Shown one piece after another: positions 16,941 through 26,087 of a stretch of DNA of 64,000 bases. The stretch covers positions 1,054,001 through 1,118,000 of the forward strand of contig NZ_JAPEOB010000001.1 of NCBI RefSeq assembly GCF_026341775.1. The letters are read 5' to 3'. The notes under the pieces were generated by a model that did not search any database, was not told where the DNA came from, and saw only the letters and a list, made by a program, of their open reading frames with translations. A program made the translations under genes and the position numbers. Source of the DNA: Streptomyces sp. NBC_00654. Its GTDB lineage: Bacteria; Actinomycetota; Actinomycetes; Streptomycetales; Streptomycetaceae. Each line of letters opens with the position of its first letter. Positions within the stretch are counted from its first letter, which is position 1.

Positions 16941-17843
16941 ATGAATGAGCCGTCCCCCAGGATCAGCAAGGCCGTCATTCCGGCAGCCGGTCTCGGTACG
17001 CGTTTCCTGCCGGCCACCAAGGCCACTCCCAAGGAGATGCTGCCGGTCGTCGACAAGCCCGCGATCCAGTATGTCGTCGAGGAGGCCGTGGCTGCGGGCC
17101 TGTCCGACGTACTGATGATCACCGGCCGCAACAAGCGCCCTCTGGAGGACCATTTCGACCGCAATTACGAGCTGGAGTCCGCGCTGACCCGCAAGGGGGA
17201 CGCCGCGCGGCTCTCCAGGGTCCAGGAGTCCAGCGACCTGGCCACCATGCACTATGTGCGGCAGGGCGACCCGCGTGGTCTGGGACACGCGGTCCTGTGC
17301 GCGGCGCCGCACGTCGGCGACCAGCCCTTCGCGGTGCTGCTCGGTGACGACCTGATCGACCCGCGCGACCCGCTGCTGGCGCGGATGGTGGAGATCCAGG
17401 AACGTGAGGGCGGCAGCGTCATCGCGCTGATGGAGGTCGAGCCGTCGCAGATCCACCAGTACGGCTGCGCGGCCGCGGACGCCACCGTCGAGGGCGACAT
17501 CGTCCGCATCACCGATCTCGTGGAGAAGCCGGATCCGGCCGAGGCACCCAGCAATCTGGCGATCATCGGCCGTTATGTCCTGGACCCCGCGATCTTCGAC
17601 ATACTGCGGCACACCCAGCCGGGCCGCGGCGGCGAGATCCAGCTCACCGACGCCCTCCAACTGCTCGCCGCCGACGAGAAGATCGGCGGCCCGGTGCACG
17701 GGGTCGTCTTCAAGGGCCGCCGCTATGACACCGGCGACCGCGGCGACTATCTGCGTGCCATTGTCAGACTCGCGTGCGAACGTGAAGATCTGGGCCCGGA
17801 CTTCCGGGCCTGGCTCCGCAGATACGTCACCGAGGAGATGTAA
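16941..17843 (+). CDS. galU: UTP-glucose-1-phosphate uridylyltransferase
   Basis: 300 aa from ATG 16941; an in-frame ATG at 16929 would add four residues. The nucleotidyltransferase signature AVIPAAGLGTRFLPATKATPKEMLPVVDKPAIQY is at the N-terminus, followed by VLLGDDLID, GEIQLTDALQLL and YDTGDRGDYLRA. It makes UDP-glucose for cell-wall and sugar metabolism. It heads the galU-moeA-moaC-mogA-rimJ-sepX group with only five bases to the next start. Confidence 0.96.
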   Translation: MNEPSPRISKAVIPAAGLGTRFLPATKATPKEMLPVVDKPAIQYVVEEAVAAGLSDVLMITGRNKRPLEDHFDRNYELESALTRKGDAARLSRVQESSDLATMHYVRQGDPRGLGHAVLCAAPHVGDQPFAVLLGDDLIDPRDPLLARMVEIQEREGGSVIALMEVEPSQIHQYGCAAADATVEGDIVRITDLVEKPDPAEAPSNLAIIGRYVLDPAIFDILRHTQPGRGGEIQLTDALQLLAADEKIGGPVHGVVFKGRRYDTGDRGDYLRAIVRLACEREDLGPDFRAWLRRYVTEEM

Positions 17844-17847
17844 CACC

Positions 17848-19158
17848 TTGAGCAGCACGATCTGGTCGGTGGACGAGCACCTGGACGACATCCTCGGCGC
17901 AGTGAGGCCCCTCGAACCCATCGAGTTGCAGCTGCCCGACGCCCAGGGCTGCGTCCTCGTCAAGGACGTCGTCGTGGAGATCGCCCTGCCGCCCTTCGAC
18001 AACAGCTCGATGGACGGCTACGCGGTCCGGGTGGCCGATACCGAGGGCGCGAGCGAGGAGTTCCCCGCCGTTCTCACGGTCATCGGCGATGTCGCGGCGG
18101 GCAGCGCCGGACTCGCCGACGGCCAGGTCGTGGGGCCGGGGGAGGCCGCCCGGATCATGACCGGTGCCCCACTGCCCGAGGGTGCCGACGCGGTCGTCCC
18201 GGTCGAGTGGACCGACGGAGGCTCGGGCGAGGGCCCGGCCACCGCCATGCGGGCGCACAGCGACGCTCCCGAGGGGGCGGCCGGCGAGGTCCGCGTGTAC
18301 CGGCCGGTCGAGGCCCGCGCCCATGTCCGGGACCGGGGCAGCGACGTCCGGCCGGGCGATCTGGCCCTGCGCGCCGGGGCGATCGTCGGCCCGGCGCAGA
18401 TCGGGCTGCTCGCCGCGATCGGCTGCTCGACCGTCGTCGTACGGCCCCGCCCGCGGGTCGTCGTCCTGTCCACCGGCAGCGAACTGGTGCAGCCGGGCGA
18501 GACGCTGACGGGCGGCCAGATCTACGACTCCAACAGTTTCGCGCTGACCGCGGCCGCCCGGGACGCCGGAGCCATCGCCTATCGGGTCGGAGCGGTGGCC
18601 GACGACGCGGAGACCCTGCGGGCCACGATCGAGGACCAGCTGATCCGCGCCGACATCGTGGTCACCACGGGCGGCGTCAGCGTCGGCGCCTACGACGTGG
18701 TCAAGGAGGCCCTGTCCTCCGTGGGCGACGAGGACGAGCCGGGCAGCGGTATCGACTTCCGGAAGCTCGCCATGCAGCCGGGCAAGCCCCAGGGCTTCGG
18801 TTCCATCGGCCCGGACCACACCCCGCTGCTCGCTCTGCCGGGCAACCCGGTCTCCAGCTATGTCTCCTTCGAACTGTTCGTACGGCCCGCGATCCGTGCG
18901 CTGATGGGCCTGACGGATGTCCACCGGCCCACCTCCACGGCCACGCTGAAGATCGACAAGGCGCTCTCCTCGCCGTCCGGCCGGCGCCAGTTCCTGCGTG
19001 GGACGTACGACGCGGAGGAGGGCACGGTCACGCCCGTCGGGGGTTCCGGATCGCATCTGATCGCGGCCCTCGCCCAGGCCGACGCGCTGATCGTGCTGCC
19101 CGAGGACGTCACCTCCGCCGAGCCCGGCACGGAGACCGAGGTGATCCTGCTCCGCTGA
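17848..19158 (+). CDS. glp: MoeA/gephyrin-like protein (molybdopterin molybdotransferase, possible divisome Glp)
   Basis: 436 aa from TTG 17848, with GAGGAG overlapping the end of galU. MoeA motifs: PPFDNSSMDGYAVR, GEAARIMTGAPLPEGADAVV, STGSELVQPGETL, ITTGGVSVGAYDVVKEAL and ALPGNPVSSYVSFELFVRP. It inserts molybdate into adenylated molybdopterin. In corynebacteria the MoeA paralogue between galU and rimJ (Glp) was reported to act in the divisome with a membrane receptor GlpR (established but recalled). The same neighbours occur here, and a SepX/GlpR-like gene closes the group, so a cell-division role is as likely as a cofactor role. The two are not separable from sequence. Confidence 0.88.
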   Translation: MSSTIWSVDEHLDDILGAVRPLEPIELQLPDAQGCVLVKDVVVEIALPPFDNSSMDGYAVRVADTEGASEEFPAVLTVIGDVAAGSAGLADGQVVGPGEAARIMTGAPLPEGADAVVPVEWTDGGSGEGPATAMRAHSDAPEGAAGEVRVYRPVEARAHVRDRGSDVRPGDLALRAGAIVGPAQIGLLAAIGCSTVVVRPRPRVVVLSTGSELVQPGETLTGGQIYDSNSFALTAAARDAGAIAYRVGAVADDAETLRATIEDQLIRADIVVTTGGVSVGAYDVVKEALSSVGDEDEPGSGIDFRKLAMQPGKPQGFGSIGPDHTPLLALPGNPVSSYVSFELFVRPAIRALMGLTDVHRPTSTATLKIDKALSSPSGRRQFLRGTYDAEEGTVTPVGGSGSHLIAALAQADALIVLPEDVTSAEPGTETEVILLR

Positions 19159-19283
19159 CCGCGGTCCGGTGGCGGTACGGTGTCTGCCGCTGTGCCTTCC
19201 CGGGGGACACCCCCCGGGCCCCGGGCCCGCACCCCGGTGCGGGCCGCGCGGGCAACCGGCGCCCTACCGCTAGGCGGAGTTAG

Positions 19284-19784
19284 TTGAGTACGCAGAACAG
19301 GCTGACGCACCTCGACGAGGCGGGCGCGGCCCGCATGGTCGATGTTTCGGACAAGGACGTCACCACGCGCGTCGCCCGCGCCAGCGGCCGGGTCCTCGTC
19401 TCGCCGCGTGTCATCGAACTGCTCCGCGGTGAGGGAGTCCCCAAGGGCGACGCCCTCGCGACGGCCAGGATCGCCGGAATCATGGGGGCCAAGCGCACCC
19501 CGGACCTGATCCCGCTCTGCCATCCGCTCGCGGTCTCCGGCGTGCGGGTCGACCTGGGAGTCGCCGATGACGCGGTGGAGATCACGGCCACCGTGCGGAC
19601 CACGGACCGCACGGGTGTGGAGATGGAAGCGCTGACCGCCGTCTCGGTCGCCGCGCTCACCGTGATCGACATGGTCAAGGCGGTGGACAGGAGCGCGGTG
19701 ATCACCGACGTACAGGTCGAGGCGAAGTCGGGCGGCAAGTCCGGCGACTACCGGCGCACCGCGCCGGAGGAGGCGGGCGCATGA
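19284..19784 (+). CDS. moaC: Cyclic pyranopterin monophosphate synthase accessory protein MoaC
   Basis: 166 aa from TTG 19284. The core matches MoaC: THLDEAGAARMVDVSDKDVT, IMGAKRTPDLIPLCHPL (catalytic HPL region), GVEMEALTAVSVAALTVIDMVKA, and KSGGKSG (catalytic lysine). It works with MoaA to convert GTP-derived product to cPMP in molybdenum cofactor synthesis. The stop overlaps the ATG of the next gene. The 125-base gap before it holds no gene. It supports a Mo-cofactor role for at least part of the operon. Confidence 0.96.
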   Translation: MSTQNRLTHLDEAGAARMVDVSDKDVTTRVARASGRVLVSPRVIELLRGEGVPKGDALATARIAGIMGAKRTPDLIPLCHPLAVSGVRVDLGVADDAVEITATVRTTDRTGVEMEALTAVSVAALTVIDMVKAVDRSAVITDVQVEAKSGGKSGDYRRTAPEEAGA

Positions 19785-20380
19785 CGGCGCCCGGCACCCC
19801 GTCGCGCGAAGCCGCGCCGACGCCCGGGGCCGCGTCGGCGCCCGGAGCGCATTCGGCGGGCGACACCTCCGGTTCCGCGCCGGCGACCCCGTACACCGCC
19901 CTTGTCGTGACCGCGTCCAACCGGGCCGCGGCCGGTGTCTACGAGGACCGGGGCGGACCGATCGTCGCCGAGGCGCTCACCGCCCTGGGCTTCGCCGTGG
20001 ACGGGCCGCGCGTGGTTCCCGACGGCGACCCGGTCGAGGAAGCCCTGCGTGCCGGGGCGACGGCCGGGTACGACGTGATCATCACCACCGGCGGTACGGG
20101 CATCTCGCCCACCGACCGGACCCCCGAGGCCACCCGCCGCGTCCTCGACCACGAGATCCCCGGCATCCCCGAGGCGGTCCGTGCCGAGGGCCGCGAGAAG
20201 GTCCCCACCGCGGCCCTCTCCCGCGGCCTCGCGGGTGTCGCGGGCGGCACCCTGATCGTCAACCTGCCGGGCTCCACCGGCGGGGTGCGCGACGGCCTCA
20301 CGGTGCTGAGCCGGCTGCTGGTGCACGCCGTCGACCAGCTGCGCGGCGGCGATCACCCCCGACCGGGGAGCCCGAGCTGA
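19781..20380 (+). CDS. MogA/MoaB molybdopterin adenylyltransferase family
   Basis: 199 aa; ATG 19781 overlaps the moaC stop (ATGA). A ~33-residue Ala/Pro-rich leader precedes the domain: ALVVTASNRAAAGVYEDRGGP, DVIITTGGTGISPTDRTPEATRRVLDHEIPG, and LIVNLPGSTGGVRDGL. The family activates molybdopterin by adenylylation before MoeA inserts the metal. The leader is longer than in E. coli MogA. The next gene starts 2 bases after the stop. Confidence 0.94.
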   Translation: MTAPGTPSREAAPTPGAASAPGAHSAGDTSGSAPATPYTALVVTASNRAAAGVYEDRGGPIVAEALTALGFAVDGPRVVPDGDPVEEALRAGATAGYDVIITTGGTGISPTDRTPEATRRVLDHEIPGIPEAVRAEGREKVPTAALSRGLAGVAGGTLIVNLPGSTGGVRDGLTVLSRLLVHAVDQLRGGDHPRPGSPS

Positions 20381-20382
20381 AC

Positions 20383-21012
20383 GTGTCGAACTGGCCGGTG
20401 GTCCTGGCCGACGGCGAGGTCGTCCTCCGCCCGATCAGACTGCGCGATCAGCGCGAATGGCGCGAGGTCAACCGGCGCAACCGTGAGTGGCTGCGCCCCT
20501 GGGAGGCGACCGTCCCGCCGCCCGCCCCGGGCGGCCCGGTGGCACAGCGCCCCACCTACCGGCAGATGGTCCGGCATCTGCGCGCGGAGGCGAACGCGGG
20601 CCGGATGCTGCCGTTCGCCATCGAGTACGAGGGCCGGCTCGTGGGTCAGCTCACGGTGGCGGGGATCACCTGGGGCTCGATGTGCTCCGGGCACGTCGGC
20701 TACTGGGTCGACCAGAGCGTGGCGGGCCGCGGTGTGATGCCGACGGCCGTCGCCCTCGCCGTCGACCACTGCTTCCGCACGGTCGGCCTGCACCGGGTCG
20801 AGGTGTGCATCCGCCCCGAGAACAGGCCCAGCCGAAGGGTCGTGGAGAAACTCGGTTTCCGTTCGGAAGGGGTGCGTCCGCGCTACCTCCACATCGACGG
20901 GGCATGGCGGGACCATCTGATCTTCGCGCTGACCGCCGAGGAAGTGCCTGACGGGATGCTCCGGCGCTGGCGCCAGGCGCGGCCGCGGGCCCCGCGCAGC
21001 GCAGGGGAATGA
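20383..21012 (+). CDS. GNAT acetyltransferase, RimJ/RimL-like
   Basis: 209 aa from GTG 20383. It has features of RimJ/RimL-type N-acetyltransferases: LRPIRLRDQREW near the start, IEYEGRLVGQLTVAGI, YWVDQSVAGRGVMPTAV (acetyl-CoA loop), and VEVCIRPENRPSRRVVEKLGFRSEG. It probably acetylates the N-terminus of a protein or another amine. Its place between mogA and the sepX-like gene matches the conserved galU-moeA-rimJ order. The substrate is not known. Confidence 0.9.
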   Translation: MSNWPVVLADGEVVLRPIRLRDQREWREVNRRNREWLRPWEATVPPPAPGGPVAQRPTYRQMVRHLRAEANAGRMLPFAIEYEGRLVGQLTVAGITWGSMCSGHVGYWVDQSVAGRGVMPTAVALAVDHCFRTVGLHRVEVCIRPENRPSRRVVEKLGFRSEGVRPRYLHIDGAWRDHLIFALTAEEVPDGMLRRWRQARPRAPRSAGE

Positions 21013-21168
21013 AATAAGTGTTCGAAATTGACCGAGGCGTGATTGTCGATGTCTCCGCAAACATCATCGGTTGATCTGAACAATCACAAAAAAAGTCCCT
21101 GATACCAGCCTGATCGTGCGACACACCGGCCCAATTGGCGGATCCCTCCGTGCAAACCCCTCTACGGT

Positions 21169-22371
21169 GTGAGCGTGAGCAGCAGCGGCCTCATCTACGC
21201 AGTCATCGTCGGGGCCTGGGCCGCCTACTTGGTGCCGATGTGGCTCCGCAGGCAGGACGAGCTCAATGAAGCCCGTCCTACGGAACGCTTCAGCACCGCC
21301 ATCCGGCTGCTGTCCGGACGGGCGGCCATGGAGCGCCGGTACGCCAAGGAGCTGCGGGACCGCACCGCCGAGGAGGCGGGGCCCGACGTCGACCCGGACG
21401 CGGAAACGGACCGAATGGAAACCGTTGACGTCCGGGCCTTTTCCGCGCCTCCGGCGCATACCGAAGCCCGGATGCACGACCCGGCGCACGCCCCCGACCG
21501 CTCGCCCGGCCGTCCGGTAGCGGACCGCCAGGCGTCCGAGCGGCAGGCGCACGACCGCCCGGCGTCCGGTCACCAGGCGGCGGACCGGTCCGAACCGGCG
21601 CGCCCGCCCCAGCAGCGCGCGCGCACGAGCGGCGCGGACGCCGAGCGGGTGCGGCGGGCCCAGCGCTCGCAGGTCCTGGCCCGGCGCAGACGGACCACCG
21701 TCGTCCTGTTCCTGGCCTTCACGCTCGGCGCGGTCGTCGCGGCGGTCGGCGGGCTCAGCTTCCTGTGGGCGCCCGCCGTGCCCGCCGTGCTGCTCAGCAC
21801 GTACATCGTGCATCTGCGCGCCCAGGAGCGACGCCGGTTCGCCTTCACCATGGACCGCCGCCGGGCGGAGGTGGCGGCGCAGCGCCTGCGCGAGAGCCGC
21901 CCGCGCCGGCACCAGCCCGCGGCACCGGCTCCCGCCGAGCCCGACGAGGAGCCCGAAGCGCACCACCCCCAGCCGGAACCCGCACCCGTGGTCTCCCCGC
22001 AGGAGGCCGGCCGCCGCGCCCTCGTCGAGCAGACGGACCACGCGGAGTGGGTGGACCAGCAGCGCGAACGCGGCCCGGTCCAGGGCGACAGCTGGGAGCC
22101 CGTCCCGGTCCCGCTGCCCACCTATGTCACCGCCCCGGTGGCCCCGCGCGCCACGGGCGGGGTGGAGGTCGGCGACCCGGAGACCTGGAGCGCGGCCCGT
22201 TCCAGCACGGCCGAGCCCACCCAGACCGGCACCTCGCACCCGACGGTGCCCGCCGTGGACCCGGCGCCACGCCAGCGCACGAACCAGCCCCGTCGCACCC
22301 GCGACCGGGGCAGGACCCCCCTCTTCGACCAGTACGACGACGAGGACCGACCCCGAGCGGCCAACGAATGA
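21169..22371 (+). CDS. sepX: SepX/GlpR-like divisome membrane protein
   Basis: 400 aa from GTG 21169 (or GTG 21175). One N-terminal helix (IYAVIVGAWAAYLVPMWL) is followed by conserved RRQDELNEARPTERFSTAIRLLSGRAAMERRYAKEL, a long disordered Pro/Ala/Arg-rich part, two adjacent helices (about residues 176-216), and a low-complexity charged tail. The N-terminal motif and the galU-moeA-rimJ context identify the actinobacterial family that includes Streptomyces SepX and the corynebacterial Glp receptor, which act in septation. A small hairpin terminator follows at 22419-22438. Confidence 0.82.
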   Translation: MSVSSSGLIYAVIVGAWAAYLVPMWLRRQDELNEARPTERFSTAIRLLSGRAAMERRYAKELRDRTAEEAGPDVDPDAETDRMETVDVRAFSAPPAHTEARMHDPAHAPDRSPGRPVADRQASERQAHDRPASGHQAADRSEPARPPQQRARTSGADAERVRRAQRSQVLARRRRTTVVLFLAFTLGAVVAAVGGLSFLWAPAVPAVLLSTYIVHLRAQERRRFAFTMDRRRAEVAAQRLRESRPRRHQPAAPAPAEPDEEPEAHHPQPEPAPVVSPQEAGRRALVEQTDHAEWVDQQRERGPVQGDSWEPVPVPLPTYVTAPVAPRATGGVEVGDPETWSAARSSTAEPTQTGTSHPTVPAVDPAPRQRTNQPRRTRDRGRTPLFDQYDDEDRPRAANE

Positions 22372-22418
22372 GGCGCTCGGGACTCCGGCTCGGCTGACCA
22401 GCGGGGAACGGATTTCCA

Positions 22419-22438
22419 AGCACCCCTGTGGGGGTGCT
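22419..22438 (+). terminator. Terminator hairpin after the sepX-like gene
   Basis: AGCACCCC (22419-22426) and GGGGTGCT (22431-22438) form an 8-bp stem with a TGTG loop, followed by AAAGTTTC. It ends 19 bases before the tRNA gene. Confidence 0.7.
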
Positions 22439-22457
22439 AAAGTTTCACTCGTCGCAA

Positions 22458-22531
22458 GGGCCTGTGGCGCAGTCTGGTAGCGCACCTCGTTCGCATCGAG
22501 GGGGTCTGGGGTTCAAATCCCCACAGGTCCA
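22458..22531 (+). tRNA. tRNA-Ala, anticodon CGC
   Basis: 74 nt including discriminator A. The acceptor stem GGGCCTG pairs with CAGGTCC (one G-U). The anticodon arm CCTCG-TTCGCAT-CGAGG has anticodon CGC, so it decodes GCG (alanine). The T-arm has TTCAAAT, and the D-arm has the expected AGTCTGGTAGC. CCA is not encoded. A degraded mobile region begins just downstream, which is common beside tRNA genes, but no copy of its 3' end was found elsewhere in the window. Confidence 0.97.
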
Positions 22532-22569
22532 CAACCGACAGTTCTTGAGTAGCTCTCACGAATCGTCAC

Positions 22570-22605
22570 GAGATCCCGTTCAGCCGAAAGGCTGGGCGGG
22601 ATCTC
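22570..22605 (+). terminator. Strong terminator after tRNA-Ala
   Basis: GAGATCCCGTTCAGCC (22570-22585), GAAA loop, and GGCTGGGCGGGATCTC (22590-22605) form a 16-bp stem with two G-U pairs. It is 39 bases beyond the tRNA. The 113 bases between it and the transposase remnant hold no gene. Confidence 0.85.
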
Positions 22606-22717
22606 GGCGTTTCCGGGGGTTGTTCGAGGAGTGATCCGAACGCGATCGGTGCCGGAGGCGGTTGCCTGACGGGCGTCGGCCTGATGTTTCGGGGTGGTTC
22701 GGGTGCGTGAGGCGTTT

Positions 22718-24277
22718 TTAGGCTGTACGCGGGCGGGCGTGATCCCGGACTGTGGTGCTGGGATCTCGGATGGTCTCGCGGATCTCCGGCCCTGTGGGCG
22801 GCGGCAGCCCGGCCGCGGCGGGGGGCGTGGATGCCGATCCAGCGAACGCGGTGACTCCGTGGGAGGTGCCGGTCGTTTGTGTTCGGGTGGTCCGGTCCCA
22901 GCTGAAGAGGATGTGCAAGTTGATGCTGCAGATCATCAGCGCGAGCAGGATGGTCTGCGCGACCCCTCCGTGAGCGAGTCGCTTCGTGGGGTCGGAGATG
23001 TCGATGCCGTGGCTCTTGGCCCTGCCGTTGAGGCCCTCGATGTCCGCTCGCTCGGGCCGGTAGGCGTCCTGCCAGGTGGGGTGGAGGTAGTGCCGGTCCT
23101 GGCGGAACTTGTCGAGCTTGCCGAGGGCGCCGGGGCGGACGGTGATCGTGGGCTTCTAGCAGATCCGCGGCAGCTCGTCCTGGGGCAGGGGCCGCAACCG
23201 TTCACCCTGAGGGATCGGGACGGTGGGCTTGGCCGCACTGTGTGCGGCGGTAGCCCGCTTATCCGTGAGGTCGACCGCGGCCGGCCGTGGTGCTGGGACG
23301 CGGTGGACCTGGTTGAAGCGGGGACGCACCACGGCGGGCGAGGGTCCGCTGGCCGGGCACTGGAGCCTGATCGCGCCCCGCTCGTCGGCGGACTCCTTGA
23401 GCTTGAGGTAGTACGGTTCCCGGCCCGCGATCCGCTCGCTGAGCTCGGTGCCGTCAGCGAGGTCGCGTACGGCCTTGTCGTCGAGCCCCGTGGTCGCGTG
23501 GGCCAGTGCGTGCGGCATGGCGGGGCAGGCGAGGGATCCGTCGACGAGAGGGGCGCCTTGGTGGGTGCCCTGGATGCCTCGGTGTTGCTGCTTGTAGCCG
23601 AGAACCATTTGGTAGCCCAGGGTGCGGACCGGCTGGGCGAAGTGCTCGGTGATCTGGTCGGTGCAGGCGCGGTCGGCGGCCAGCAGCCCGGTCGGGAAGC
23701 CGAACGGGGCAAGCTGGGTCAGGGAGCGGACCGCGGTCGGGCCGACGCGCTTGCCCGGGGTGTCCAGGACAAGGCCGAGCGCCAGCTGCGGGTGGCGGCT
23801 GACGCGCTCACCGGCCTGCGGGTGACCAGCACGATATCGTCGGCGCCAAGCGGCAGCGACAGCTCTGGCCTCTTCGGCCGGCAGGCGGCTGCGCCGGTCG
23901 CAGGAACGGCAGATACGACGGGAGAACGCGATCCTGGCGTGGCCATCAACACGACTGCCCTCCGGAACACCGAGCCAGGAGCGCGCGGGGGCCCGCAGCT
24001 CATCGAGGAGCACCCGGGAGACAACCGCGAGGCCGGTGCTCTGGTGATAGTGCAGCGCAAGCAACAAGCCCACCAGGACGGTCCGCACGGGGAGTCCTTT
24101 CGGGCCGGGGCGAATTCCCAGCTCGGTGTCGATCAGATGGAGGACTCCGGACTCGTGCAGGAGCGCATCGAGTTGTCCGACCTTGGAGTCCGGGATCTCC
24201 ATCGGTGCGTCGGTGACCGGTCGTGGCCGGCACTGCTTGATCTTCTCCGGGCTTCGCCACGCCCGGGGTTTGGTCAC
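22718..24277 (-). pseudogene. DDE-type transposase, interrupted by an in-frame amber codon
   Basis: The frame runs from GTG 24277 to 22718 (519 codons) except for a single TAG at 23156-23158. The part before has LVGLLLALHYHQSTGLAVVS and AADRACTDQITEHFAQPVRT; the part after, in the same frame, continues with LHPTWQDAYRPERADIEGLN, AHGGVAQTILLALMICSINL. These are typical of IS4/IS1182-like transposases (DDE residues likely in LVLDT, AADRAC and ADIEGLN; inferred). The start overlaps the stop of the integrase-like gene upstream (GTGA), so the two were once co-translated. One base change would restore it, so inactivation is recent or the base call needs review. Confidence 0.8.
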
Positions 24278-25346
24278 CTCGCCTCCGGGCCTCGCAAGAG
24301 CCTGGCTGCAGTCAGCTCATCCACGGGTGGGACCAGGCGCTGCCAGCGGGCCAGAGACGCGGCGGAAGACAGCCCGGCCGCCTGGGCGATCAGCTGGTGA
24401 TCGATATGCGCGCGCATCAGCTCGACGATCCACGTCGCCCGCAGCCGGCCGACCGACACCGGGCAGCCTGCGGAGGCCGGTGGATCAGGGACCAGGAGCC
24501 GATCAGGTTCTTCGCGTACTCGACAGTCCGCCTCGGCCGGAACAGGCAGCCGCCGCCCGCCGTTTCTGCCAGCCCCCCCAGAACCGTGTCCCAGGCTGCC
24601 CCGGCCACCAGCGGGATCAGCCGCTCGACGCCCCGGTGCAGCAGCGGTCCGCCCCGGCTCGGACGACACAGATCGAGCCCTCGGCTGGCCGCGACCTCCT
24701 TCGGCATCAGCCCCAGACCGGCACCCAGCCCCAGCAACGCGAGCGCATCGGTCCGCTGCTGACGGGGCAGATGAGTGGCCCAGTGCCGCAGCCCCGCCAA
24801 CTCAGCCGCGCAGTACGGCTGATGCGGGCTTGCGTCCGCGTGCATCCGTGCCGGGGGCGCTTCCCCGCGCTCACTCCAGGCGAGGGCGTCACGTACGCGC
24901 AGCAGCCATGTCCGGTACGTCCGTGCCGACGACCCCTCGATCTCCCCCACCCGCGAGAGCACGAACGCGTCGATCACCTCATTGCGCAACCATGCGTCCG
25001 CGGACCGTTCGAGCCCCGCCGCCTCGGCCCACAACGCCAGCCTGCCGACCACATGCAGCAACCGCTCCACGTCATGGGGAGCGGCCGTCACAGCTGCGGC
25101 AACGATCGACCGCACCAGCGGACCGACCTCGCCCCAGACAGGGGGAGCGTTCCAGGGCCGATAGCGAGTGATCTTCACGGACGTAGCGGGATCAAGAACC
25201 ACGGTCCATACATGCCGGCTGGACACGCGGGCATTCCACAGCTGATCAACTTCAACGTACAGGGCGGGCATAGCAAGATCGCAGAAGGTGACCGCAGATG
25301 CCCCCAACCGACCGCCCGCGATCGCCTTACGCTCGCACCCCTCCAA
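24274..25346 (-). pseudogene. Integrase-like protein, frameshifted near 24465
   Basis: The frame from ATG 25346 (or ATG 25271) runs through LYVEVDQLWNARVSSRHVW, EVIDAFVLSRVGEIEGSSAR and LLGLGAGLGLMPKEVAASRG. Near 24460-24480 the sense passes to another frame, which continues GCPVSVGRLRATWIVELMRA, HIDHQLIAQAAGLSSAASLA and ends EAR at 24274. The order resembles a tyrosine-recombinase domain (RATWIVELM in place of LRHTFA...), but the usual catalytic His/Arg/Tyr cannot be matched, so it may be a DNA-binding derivative. It is coupled to the transposase gene; both are broken. A single-base indel would explain the shift. Confidence 0.6.
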
Positions 25347-25471
25347 CAGACGACAACATCCGTTCGCACCGGACCGCTTCGGCGGCCACGTCGGCGCTCG
25401 GCTGTTCGGGCCAGGCTTTCGGATCGCCGGTCAGCTCCCTGGGGGAGCGTGCGCGGGCGCGTCCGCCGACC

Positions 25472-25690
25472 ATGCGCGCACCATCTTACGACCGCTTCAC
25501 CGCCGCTTGCCCGCGAGCGGCCCAGACCGTTCTGGACATCGTCGCCGACCAGGCCCGCCACGCGGCGGTACTTCAGCGCCGCTTCTTCAGCCTGCTCCAC
25601 AGCAACGACCCGGACATCCGGTTCGAACCGGTCGGAGCCATGCCCGTCATGTGGAACAGAGACGAATGGGCTGACGCCAACCGTCGGTGA
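25472..25690 (+). CDS. Small hypothetical protein
   Basis: 72 aa from ATG 25472. The sequence (YDRFTAACPRAAQTVLDIVA, ARHAAVLQRRFFSLLHSNDP) reads like a real amphipathic helical protein, ending PVMWNRDEWADANRR. It is divergent from the integrase-like pseudogene. There is no recognised domain; it could be a small partner of the element or the tail of a lost gene. Evidence is codon-like composition and a sensible sequence only. Confidence 0.4.
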   Translation: MRAPSYDRFTAACPRAAQTVLDIVADQARHAAVLQRRFFSLLHSNDPDIRFEPVGAMPVMWNRDEWADANRR

Positions 25691-25806
25691 GAACGCGGGG
25701 GTGCATCAGGGCACGTCTAACCGCTGCGGGGCTTTCATCCTCTGGCGATGGGCTTCCAGGCGGCAGTGACACACCCTTCCTCCCCGTGCCACCATCCCTT
25801 GGCCTC

Positions 25807-26033
25807 ACCGTGCCCCATCGTCGACCTCCACCCGGATGATGTCGTCTGGCAACCCCGCGTGCGAACCACGGAGTGTTGTCCAACCGCACCGTTCCATCAT
25901 CAAGGTCCACCGCCCACAGACTCTCGACACTCGCCGGCGGCCGGCCGCGGTCGAGTAGAAGCGCCCACGGCGCGTACGGCCCGCGCGGGGGCCAATTCCG
26001 TCGCGAAACCCGTCTACCAGGAGCTTTCATCAT
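25807..26033 (-). pseudogene. Possible DUF4265 remnant, 5' end replaced by the inverted repeat
   Basis: On the minus strand the frame reads PPASVESLWAVDLDDGTVRL then DNTPWFARGVA, like the start of DUF4265 proteins. After GVA a one-base shift gives DDIIRVEVDDGAR and a stop at about 25816. The upstream end is fused to the inverted-repeat sequence at 26007-26028. So a short, frameshifted fragment is likely. The assignment rests on recalled family appearance only. The rest of 25691-25806 and 26034-26087 holds no gene. Confidence 0.35.
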
Positions 26034-26081
26034 GCCTACCAGCGGGGCGGGGCTGTCGACCCAGCTATCCGTCAGGTCGGA
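26007..26081 (+). repeat. Left copy of ~75-bp imperfect inverted repeat
   Basis: The core AACCCGTCTACCAGGAGCTT (26007-26026, continuing TC to 26028) recurs inverted at 28147-28126 without a change. Similarity continues through CATGCC and ends in a shared CGTCAGGTCGGAAA block (left 26067-26080; right, inverted, 28088-28075). The two copies face each other around the EACC1-caspase island. The core is also the sequence found just upstream of the IS5-type transposase start at 28184, so these look like IS end sequences. Confidence 0.8.
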
Positions 26082-26087
26082 AAAGGT

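Noticed and set aside
24126..25769. A 547-aa plus-strand frame over the integrase-like gene
   Set aside because: Low-complexity Pro/Arg sequence antisense to a frame with protein-like sequence.
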